DNA from: a bacterium
GTDB lineage: Bacteria > Oederibacteriota > CAKKQC01
Direction: 5' to 3'
NCBI GenBank assembly: GCA_919901855.1
Contig: CAKKQC010000044.1
Location: 478 to 29,599 of the forward strand
Length of the DNA: 29,122 bases
Part shown: one piece after another, positions 22,704 through 29,122 of the stretch
Layout of the letters: each line of letters starts with the position of its first letter
Position numbering within the stretch: the stretch's first letter is position 1
Program-made: the position numbers and the translations under genes
The notes under the pieces: generated by a model
Databases searched by the model: none
Told to the model about the DNA's origin: nothing
The model's input: the letters and a program-made list of their open reading frames with translations, nothing else

Positions 22704-24826
22704 CGCTCGCCGCCGTCGCCGGAGCCCTGTCGGTCGTCGCGCAGGCCGTCCTCGTCCGCGAGCTCGCCGTGCTCTTCCGGAACAACGAGCTCGTGCTCGG
22801 CATCCTCCTGGGCGCGTGGCTGGCCGGCAGCGCGGTGGGGGCTGCCGGGTTGGGTCGCCTGCCGGCGGGGTGGCGCTGGCGCAGCGGCTGGCTGCTCTTG
22901 GCGCAGATGCTCCTCGTCCTCGCCGACGTCTTCGCGATCCGGTGGCTGTTCGGCGTCTGGCAGTTCCACGCCCGGCCGCCCCTGCCGGTTGTCGGTGGCG
23001 TCGCGTTCGCGCTCACGGCTCCCGCGGGGGCGCTCGCGGGTCTCACGTTCGCGTCGCTGGCGACGTTCCGGTCCGGGCCGCTGGCGAGCGCGATCTACGT
23101 GGCGGAGGCCGGGGGCGCCTGCCTGGGCGGGCTCGCGTTCGCCGCCCTCCTCGCGGCGGGCTGGCACGCGATCGACGTGGTCGTAGCCGCGCTCTTCGTC
23201 GTGCTCGTGTTCCTCATCAACTCCGGGCGGGCCCGGCCGTGGGGCCGGCTCGCGGCCTCCCTGGCGGTGCCCGCGCTCGGCCTCTGGCTGTGCCTGCCGC
23301 TCCTGCGGGCGGCCGACGACGCGGGGCGGCGGCTCCAGTACCGGAAGACCCCGCTCGTCTTCGCGCGCGAGTCGCGGTGGGGCCACCTCGCGCTGACCGG
23401 GGGCCCGGGTTTGGGCGCCTTCTGGTACAACGGCGAGGTCATCGTCCAGCGCGACCTCGCGGCCGAGGAGGAGGAAACGCTCTGTCCCATCCTCGCGGCG
23501 GGCGTCCCGTCCTCGATTCTCGTCCTCGGGTTCTGTCCCGACACGCTCCTCGCGGGCTGGCAGGCGCTCGGGGTCCGCCGGATCACGGCCGTGTTCCAGG
23601 ACGAGGTCATGATGCTGTTCGAGGACTACGGGTCGGGTCGCCGCGAGGGATACTCGTTCTCGCCGCGGTTCGCGGACCCCTTCCGGTGGGCGACGGTGGT
23701 GCGGGAGCGGTACGACCTCGTCGTGGTCCGGGAGCCCCTGCCGGTCACGATCGCGGCGAACCGGTTCTTCGCGCGGAGCTTCTACGAGGGGCTCCGGGGC
23801 GCGCTCGCCCCGGGCGGCGTCGTCGCGGTCGCGGTGGCGTACGAGGAGAACGGGCTGGACCCGCGCACGGCGCGCGCGCTCGCGATCGTGCAGGCCACGC
23901 TGGGCGCGGCCTATCCGGCGGGTGGGATCGTGGCCGCGGGCCGGTTCTGGTTCTTCGCCTCCGGCGCGCCCCTGGCGATGGGGCCGGCCGACGCGCGGCG
24001 CCGGCTCGCGGCGCTGCCCGCCGTGCCGAGGTTCGTGAACGCGGCCTGGGTGGCGCACACGTTCGCGCCGGAGCGGACCTCGAGGTTTGAGCGCGAGCTC
24101 GAGGCCGCGGGACCGGTGCCCGTGAACGGCGTCTTCACCATGGCGCTCTTCCGCGACGTCCTCCGCGGGTGGGTGCGCCGGGACCTGGGAGATACGGGGA
24201 AACTGCTGCTGATCGTGCTCGCGGCACTGGCCGCGCTCGCGGCGGCACGGTGGAATGCGCTCCGCGGGATCGCGCTCCGCCGGCCGGGGGCGTTCTGGCT
24301 CGCGGCGGCCGGCTTTGCCGGGATGGCGGGCGAGGTCCTGCTCCTGTTCTGGTACCAGGGCGTGACCGGCGTCATCTACGACCTCTTCGCGCTGCTCACG
24401 GGGCTCTTCATGCTCGGGATGGCCCTGGGGGGACACGCCGGTTTGGGCTGGGGCCCGGCTTCGCGCGGCGTGGGCTTCGCCGGATTGCTGCTGGCCGGCT
24501 GGGTGGCGGCCGTGGGCGCGCTCTTCCTGCTCCCGGTGCCGCCGGGGGGCGTGGTCGCGGACGCCGTCGCGTTCGCGCTCAGCGGCCTCGGCGGCGCCGC
24601 CCTCGGCGCGGTCTTCACGGGGGTCGCCCGGCACCGGGAGAAAGCCGGCGCTTCGCCGGCCGCGGTCAGCGGGCTCTACGCCGCCGACCTCGCGGGGTCC
24701 GCGGTCGCCGCGGTGGCGGTGCCCGCCCTGCTCGTGCCCGTCCTCGGGCTGCCCGGCACCTCGGCCGCCGCCGTCGCGGTCCTGGTCCTGGCCCACGGGC
24801 TCGCGGGCCGCCACACGTGGGACTGA
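22700..24826 (+). CDS. Spermidine-synthase-like multi-span membrane protein
   Basis: 708 residues. Hydrophobic spans at 1-200 and 510-700 flank a soluble domain (about 210-500), a layout seen in spermidine-synthase-like fused membrane proteins. VRELAVLFRNNELVLGILLGAWLAGSAVG (19-47) matches the start of that family. The central domain keeps the order expected for a spermidine synthase fold (YNGEVIVQRDLAAEEEE, SILVLG, YDLVVVREPLP, FYEGLRGALAPGGVVAV). The glycine-rich SAM-binding loop GGGxG, however, is replaced by LGFCPD (276-281). True polyamine synthesis is therefore doubtful. It may bind a different ligand or act as a flippase or scaffold. The GTG start lies within GTGA of the previous stop. 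The next gene overlaps its end by 10 nt. Confidence 0.85.
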   Translation: MTLAAVAGALSVVAQAVLVRELAVLFRNNELVLGILLGAWLAGSAVGAAGLGRLPAGWRWRSGWLLLAQMLLVLADVFAIRWLFGVWQFHARPPLPVVGGVAFALTAPAGALAGLTFASLATFRSGPLASAIYVAEAGGACLGGLAFAALLAAGWHAIDVVVAALFVVLVFLINSGRARPWGRLAASLAVPALGLWLCLPLLRAADDAGRRLQYRKTPLVFARESRWGHLALTGGPGLGAFWYNGEVIVQRDLAAEEEETLCPILAAGVPSSILVLGFCPDTLLAGWQALGVRRITAVFQDEVMMLFEDYGSGRREGYSFSPRFADPFRWATVVRERYDLVVVREPLPVTIAANRFFARSFYEGLRGALAPGGVVAVAVAYEENGLDPRTARALAIVQATLGAAYPAGGIVAAGRFWFFASGAPLAMGPADARRRLAALPAVPRFVNAAWVAHTFAPERTSRFERELEAAGPVPVNGVFTMALFRDVLRGWVRRDLGDTGKLLLIVLAALAALAAARWNALRGIALRRPGAFWLAAAGFAGMAGEVLLLFWYQGVTGVIYDLFALLTGLFMLGMALGGHAGLGWGPASRGVGFAGLLLAGWVAAVGALFLLPVPPGGVVADAVAFALSGLGGAALGAVFTGVARHREKAGASPAAVSGLYAADLAGSAVAAVAVPALLVPVLGLPGTSAAAVAVLVLAHGLAGRHTWD

Positions 24827-26010
24827 GACCCGCCGCCGCGCTCACCGCGGGAGAGAGGGCGCGGCTCGCACTCTCCCTCGCGGTCACCGCGCTCTGCCTG
24901 GCCGGCTTCCTGGCGGCGAAGTCCCCGCGGATCCTGGGGGCTGCCGTTCCCGACGGCTCCCGGGCGCGCGAGGCCCACTGGTGGCACGCGACCGACCTCG
25001 GCGTCCAGTGCGACCTCTGCCCTTTCCGGTGCTATCTCCCCGAGGGGGCCAAGGGGAAGTGCCGGGTCCGGATCAGCGCGGGCGGAAAACTGTGGACGAT
25101 GGTCTGGGGCCAGCCGGTTTCGGTCGCCGTCGACCCGATCGAGAAGAAGCCCGTGTTCCACATGCTGCCGGGCTCCGCGATCCTGTCGCTGGCCACCGTC
25201 GGATGCCCGCTGCGGTGCGACTTCTGCCAGAACTGGGCGATCTCGCAGTGCGATCCCGAGTCGGTGAAGCCGTCCGCCGAGCTCGCGGCGCTCCGCCAGA
25301 CGCCCGGCCCCGGGTTCCTGCCGCCCGAGGACGTGGTCGCGCTGGCGGTCAAGAACCGGATCCCCGCGCTCGCGTACACGTACTCGGAGCCCGCGATCTT
25401 CTGGGAGTACGTGTTCGACTGCGCTAAGTTGGCGAAATCGCGCGGCCTGCGCAACGTCATGGTCACGTCGGGCTGGATCAACCCGGAGCCGCTGAAGGCG
25501 CTCGCGCCGTACCTCGACGTCGTCAAGGTGGACCTCAAGGGGATGCGCGAGGATTTCTACCACGACGACGTCGGCGGAAGGCTGGAGCCAGTGCTGGACA
25601 CGCTCCGGCTGCTCAAGCGGCTCGGGGTCCTCGTCGAGGTCGTGAACCTCGTGGTGCCCACTCGCAATGACGCCGACGCCGACCTTGAGCGGCTGGCCCG
25701 GTGGGTGCGCGACGAGTTGGGGGCCGACACGCCCCTGTTCTTCAGCCGGTTCCACCCCGACTACCGGTTCACGAGCGTGCCCGCCGGGTCCGTGGAGACC
25801 CTCGACCGCGCCCGGCGGATCGCGATGCGGGCTGGCCTTCACTATGTGTACGTCGGTAACGTGCCCGGCGACGAGGGTGAGAACACGTACTGCCCCAAGG
25901 ACGGCACGCTCCTGATCCGGCGCAGCGGGTATCAGATCGTGGAGTACAATCTCATCCGCGGCCGCTGTCCCGTATGCGGCACGCGCATTCCAGGCATCTG
26001 GGGGAGGTGA
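24817..26010 (+). CDS. amrS: AmmeMemoRadiSam radical SAM enzyme with N-terminal membrane anchor
   Basis: 397 residues. Radical SAM proteins split SAM with a 4Fe-4S cluster to make a 5'-deoxyadenosyl radical. The cluster motif is GCPLRCDFCQNW (Cys130, Cys134, Cys137). The AmrS-type N-terminal Cys region is CDLCPFRCYLPEGAKGKCRVR (Cys65, 68, 72, 82, inside a longer run), and the C-terminus has RCPVCGTRIPGIWG. AYTYSEPAIFWEY and VDLKGMREDFYHDDVGG are typical of the family. Residues 16-34 (RLALSLAVTALCLAGFLAA) form a probable membrane anchor or signal, so the enzyme is unlikely to be free in the cytoplasm. The GTG start overlaps the preceding gene by 10 nt, and no strong ribosome site is seen. No downstream start keeps the Cys cluster intact. 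Confidence 0.93.
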   Translation: MGLRPAAALTAGERARLALSLAVTALCLAGFLAAKSPRILGAAVPDGSRAREAHWWHATDLGVQCDLCPFRCYLPEGAKGKCRVRISAGGKLWTMVWGQPVSVAVDPIEKKPVFHMLPGSAILSLATVGCPLRCDFCQNWAISQCDPESVKPSAELAALRQTPGPGFLPPEDVVALAVKNRIPALAYTYSEPAIFWEYVFDCAKLAKSRGLRNVMVTSGWINPEPLKALAPYLDVVKVDLKGMREDFYHDDVGGRLEPVLDTLRLLKRLGVLVEVVNLVVPTRNDADADLERLARWVRDELGADTPLFFSRFHPDYRFTSVPAGSVETLDRARRIAMRAGLHYVYVGNVPGDEGENTYCPKDGTLLIRRSGYQIVEYNLIRGRCPVCGTRIPGIWGR

Positions 26011-26013
26011 CCG

Positions 26014-26859
26014 GTGGCAAGACCCAAGCGGCTCGCGTTCGTGGATTACGCCCTCGACAACTGGCATTCGAACACGTACCTCGGCTACCTGCGCGGCGCG
26101 CTCAAGGGACGGGGCTGGGAGGTGGCCGGTTGCCACGCGATGCGGGAGGCGGAGGGGCGTCGCTGGGCGGCCAAGAACCGGATCCCGTACTGCGCGTCGC
26201 CGGTGGAGCTCAACGACCGCGTGGACGCCTTCCTCGTGATGGCGCCGAGCAACCCCGAGACCCACCTCGCGCTCGTCCGCCGCGTCGTGCGGTTCGGCAA
26301 GCCCGTCTGGGTCGACAAGACCTTCGCCCCGGACCTCGCCACCGCGAAGGCGATCTTCGCGCTCGCGGACGCGCACCGCGTCCCCCTCGAGACCAACTCC
26401 GCCCTCCGGTTCACGGCCGTCCAGGCCTACGCCCGCGAGGTCGGCCGGGACGCGATCCGGCACATGGTGGTCTGGGGCGGCGGCGGCCGGCTCGAGGAGT
26501 ACACGATCCATCCCCTCGAGCTCCTGGTCTCGTGCATGGGGCCCAAGGCCGAACGCGTCATGCGGCGCGGGAAGGGCGAGGAGGCCCAGCTCCTGATCGA
26601 CTTCTCCGGCGGCCGCACGGCCGTCGTGAACGTCTACATCGGGACGAACACGGACTTCGCGGCGTCGGTGACGACGAAGCAGGCGACGCGATACATTCCC
26701 GTCGACGGCGGCGTCCTGTTCCGGGACGCGACGGCCGGGATCCTGAACTTCCTCGAGAAGCGGCGGCCGACCTTCGACCGGAAGGAGTCGCTCGTGATCC
26801 GGCGGCTCATCGACCTCACGCTCTCGCCGGCCACCCGTAGGGCGTTCGTCAAGGTGTAG
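26014..26859 (+). CDS. Atypical Gfo/Idh/MocA-like protein
   Basis: 281 residues, shorter than the usual 330-400. The topology is that of the family: VDAFLVMAPSNPETHLALVRRVVRFGKPVWVDKTFAPD corresponds to the segment ending in the EKP motif, here DKT. The N-terminal strand is followed by YALDNWHSNTYLGYL instead of the GxGxxG nucleotide loop. Lys in the DKT motif remains. HPLELLVSCMGPKAERV resembles the region with the conserved HxxD-type catalytic His, here His followed by Pro-Leu-Glu. NAD(P) binding is thus questionable; it may be a binding or regulatory relative. GGGGAGG lies just before the GTG start and overlaps the radical SAM stop by 3 nt. A convergent-facing CRISPR array begins 135 bp downstream. 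Confidence 0.82.
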   Translation: MARPKRLAFVDYALDNWHSNTYLGYLRGALKGRGWEVAGCHAMREAEGRRWAAKNRIPYCASPVELNDRVDAFLVMAPSNPETHLALVRRVVRFGKPVWVDKTFAPDLATAKAIFALADAHRVPLETNSALRFTAVQAYAREVGRDAIRHMVVWGGGGRLEEYTIHPLELLVSCMGPKAERVMRRGKGEEAQLLIDFSGGRTAVVNVYIGTNTDFAASVTTKQATRYIPVDGGVLFRDATAGILNFLEKRRPTFDRKESLVIRRLIDLTLSPATRRAFVKV

Positions 26860-26875
26860 GAATCCCGGTCAATCT

Positions 26876-26900
26876 CCTCTCCCCCGCCTCGGGGGAGAGG
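26876..26900. repeat. REP-like GC-rich hairpin between gene and CRISPR array
   Basis: A perfect 11-bp stem (CCTCTCCCCCG with CGGGGGAGAGG) with a CCT loop, followed by CTTGGTGAGGGG. This closely resembles the palindromic CTCTCCC...GGGAGAGG-type intergenic repeat found in many bacteria. It could also end transcription from the Gfo/Idh/MocA gene or from the array. The rest of the 135-bp gap (26860-26994) holds no gene or clear AT-rich leader. Confidence 0.7.
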
Positions 26901-26994
26901 CTTGGTGAGGGGGGCTCTGCCCGAGGTTCCCGCACGTCCGCCCCGACGGGCTGAAAGATTTTGGTGAGCTTGGTGCCTCCTGGGGGCTGATGCA

Positions 26995-29122
26995 GTTTCA
27001 ATCCGCGTCCGGCCTTTCGGCCGGACGATACATGGGGCATCCCGGCGGCGCGGCTGGCGGTGCAGGTTTCAATCCGCGTCCGGCCTTTCGGCCGGACGAT
27101 ACTTCAGGAAGTGCGTGGAGCACACGACAAGATCAAGGTTTCAATCCGCGTCCGGCCTTTCGGCCGGACGATACACGAGGTCGACGGCCTCCCGGTACCC
27201 GGACTCGAAGTTTCAATCCGCGTCCGGCCTTTCGGCCGGACGATACTTGAGGTCCAGTGCCGTGACGTTCGTCATATTGTGGTTTCAATCCGCGTCCGGC
27301 CTTTCGGCCGGACGATACTTCGATGCCAGATGGACGGCGGGCGGGGCCGCGCTGTTTCAATCCGCGTCCGGCCTTTCGGCCGGACGATACCTGACGCTGA
27401 TGAACAGCGTCGCCCCGTCCCGCAAGTTTCAATCCGCGTCCGGCCTTTCGGCCGGACGATACCCGGCAGTCCTCGTACTCGGCGACCGCATTGCTGAGTT
27501 TCAATCCGCGTCCGGCCTTTCGGCCGGACGATACTCCACAGATGCCGCCAAACCCCGGGGACCAACCTGTTTCAATCCGCGTCCGGCCTTTCGGCCGGAC
27601 GATACGCCGCAGGAGGTGCGAAGTGAACGACATTAGGAAGTTTCAATCCGCGTCCGGCCTTTCGGCCGGACGATACTGGCTCCGCCTACGCCGCAGGCCG
27701 CGCCTCTCGTGTTTCAATCCGCGTCCGGCCTTTCGGCCGGACGATACGGGACGTACTGGCGCGGGACTACCAACTGTTGATGGTTTCAATCCGCGTCCGG
27801 CCTTTCGGCCGGACGATACCCCACAGACAGGGAGTAGGACGGCAGAGGGCAAGAGGTTTCAATCCGCGTCCGGCCTTTCGGCCGGACGATACGACTTGCG
27901 CTGTCGTGCGTCGTCATGGTGTGCTTAGTTTCAATCCGCGTCCGGCCTTTCGGCCGGACGATACAGCGCGTGGTCGAGGACGGCGCCCTCACGCTGGTTG
28001 TTTCAATCCGCGTCCGGCCTTTAGGCCGGACGATACCCGAGAAAACCAACCCGTTACACTCGCACTCGGGTTTCAATCCGCGTCCGGCCTTTCGGCCGGA
28101 CGATACCGGGTGGCTCCCGACATGGAGGAAAACATGAAAGCGTTTCAATCCGCGTCCGGCCTTTCGGCCGGACGATACCCGTAGACCCGAAAGCGGCCGT
28201 CACCGTCTACCTGTTTCAATCCGCGTCCGGCCTTTCGGCCGGACGATACACATGTACGGGCGGCCCTTCACGGCGTCAGTGCAGTTTCAATCCGCGTCCG
28301 GCCTTTCGGCCGGACGATACTACACGATGCGCGGGTCCACGGGATCGAAGAAGCTGTTTCAATCCGCGTCCGGCCTTTCGGCCGGACGATACCAAGGCAG
28401 TAGCGGTACAGACGCAGATGACGAAGGTTTCAATCCGCGTCCGGCCTTTCGGCCGGACGATACCCTGCGCCACGGTCAGGGTGGCGGGGGCCATGACGTT
28501 TCAATCCGCGTCCGGCCTTTCGGCCGGACGATACCTGGCCTGCGAGCGCGGGCCCCGCGAGATCACGGTTTCAATCCGCGTCCGGCCTTTCGGCCGGACG
28601 ATACGGCGTCCCCCGGGAGTCCATACAGGGCTCATATCTGTTTCAATCCGCGTCCGGCCTTTCGGCCGGACGATACTCGATTACCTCGGACGTGCTGGCA
28701 TCAGGTTACCTGTTTCAATCCGCGTCCGGCCTTTCGGCCGGACGATACCTTCGTGGCTGGAGGGTTGCGGGTCGGGGGATTGTGGTTTCAATCCGCGTCC
28801 GGCCTTTCGGCCGGACGATACTGGTCCCACGGCCACGGGGCGTTGGGCTTGACGAGGTTTCAATCCGCGTCCGGCCTTTCGGCCGGACGATACACCTCTT
28901 TGGTATACCGAGTGCGAAGGGAAGGCCGTTTCAATCCGCGTCCGGCCTTTCGGCCGGACGATACTCCTCTCGCTCAAGCTGGACCCATTCGGGGATGCGT
29001 TTCAATCCGCGTCCGGCCTTTCGGCCGGACGATACCGCTGGTCAAAGTCGATCTCATCGGGCACGGGGGGTTTCAATCCGCGTCCGGCCTTTCGGCCGGA
29101 CGATACTGGAGTGGTGGCTGGG
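26995..29122 (-). CRISPR. CRISPR array, 30 repeats of 37 bp with 29 complete spacers, open at right edge
   Basis: Repeats start at 26995, 27066, 27138, 27210, 27282, 27354, 27426, 27498, 27569, 27640, 27711, 27783, 27856, 27928, 28000, 28070, 28142, 28213, 28284, 28356, 28427, 28498, 28568, 28640, 28712, 28785, 28857, 28928, 28999 and 29070. Each begins GTTTCAATCCG on the plus strand and ends GGACGATAC. Read on the minus strand it ends in CGGATTGAAAC, an 11-nt handle after a 9-bp stem with loop GAAA. All repeats are identical except the one at 28000. Spacers are 33-36 nt (mostly 34-35). The last spacer is cut at 29122. The ATTGAAAC end and GNRA loop indicate minus-strand transcription, with the leader beyond the right edge. 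The stem plus 11-nt handle resembles subtype I-C repeats, but the length is greater, so the type is uncertain. No cas gene is in the window. Confidence 0.98.
28000..28036 (-). repeat. Variant CRISPR repeat with loop substitution
   Basis: This 15th repeat has A instead of C at 28023. On the minus strand the tetraloop becomes TAAA rather than GAAA. It is the only change seen among 30 repeats. Confidence 0.9.

Noticed and set aside
26860-26994. Left flank as the CRISPR leader
   Set aside because: It is not AT-rich, holds a REP-like hairpin, and repeat polarity (ATTGAAAC end and GAAA loop on the minus strand) places the leader on the other side. Not fully excluded, because the first repeat here is not degenerate.
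26990-28977. Open frames across the array encoding repeated peptides such as SIRVRPFGRTI and FQSASGLSAGRY
   Set aside because: They are translations of the CRISPR repeat in different frames; spacer lengths vary and frames shift, so no real protein is encoded.

Overview
The window is a gene-dense, strongly GC-rich bacterial chromosome segment with about 20 complete protein genes, one cut gene and a long CRISPR array that runs off the right edge. I see no rRNA, tRNA, transposase or phage gene. The gene set (DUF6785-type membrane protein, ThuA-like protein, several Gfo/Idh/MocA-type proteins, secreted glycosidase-like proteins with jelly-roll domains, PIG-L deacetylase) is typical of Planctomycetota, Armatimonadota, Lentisphaerota and neighbouring candidate phyla. 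That placement is inference; no marker gene is present to fix it.

Layout. (1) 1-6019, minus strand: a probable operon starting with a GH35-like protein that has lost both catalytic glutamates, then a basic-tailed protein of unknown function, then an intact-looking clan GH-A-type glycosidase, then a cut secreted protein. (2) 6083-9923, plus: PIG-L deacetylase, DUF6785 membrane protein and DmeF-like metal exporter, overlapping or nearly touching. A perfect 29-bp inverted repeat sits in frame inside the first codons of the DUF6785 gene. (3) 9952-11154, minus: a DegT/DnrJ-type aminotransferase. (4) 11303-14169, plus: two single-span membrane proteins with low-complexity regions, one with HEAT-like repeats. 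(5) 14240-16372: an MFS transporter and a short VirB11/CpaF-like ATPase, divergently arranged around one shared -10 element. (6) 16406-20029, plus: ThuA-like protein, Gfo/Idh/MocA dehydrogenase, deoxyribose-phosphate aldolase and a D12-class DNA methyltransferase. (7) 20096-26859, plus: an AmmeMemoRadiSam operon (exported MEMO1-AMMECR1 fusion, NapH-like iron-sulfur membrane protein, spermidine-synthase-like membrane protein, membrane-anchored radical SAM enzyme) followed by an atypical Gfo/Idh/MocA protein. (8) 26860-26994: a short spacer with a REP-like hairpin. (9) 26995 to the end: a CRISPR array with 30 repeats of 37 bp and 29 complete spacers of 33-36 bp. No cas gene is in view.

How the parts may work together. 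Regions 1, 2 and 6 look like uptake and breakdown of sugars or sugar derivatives: glycosidase, deacetylase, dehydrogenase, aldolase. Region 7 is the best candidate for a little-described system. The AmmeMemoRadiSam proteins are a known, functionally unassigned trio, but here they are placed at the membrane with a quinol- or ferredoxin-type iron-sulfur protein and a spermidine-synthase-like membrane protein. That suggests an envelope-located redox or radical-modification pathway. The CRISPR repeat forms a 9-bp hairpin closed by a GAAA (GNRA) tetraloop when read on the minus strand. This, together with the ATTGAAAC end, indicates transcription leftward from a leader beyond the window.
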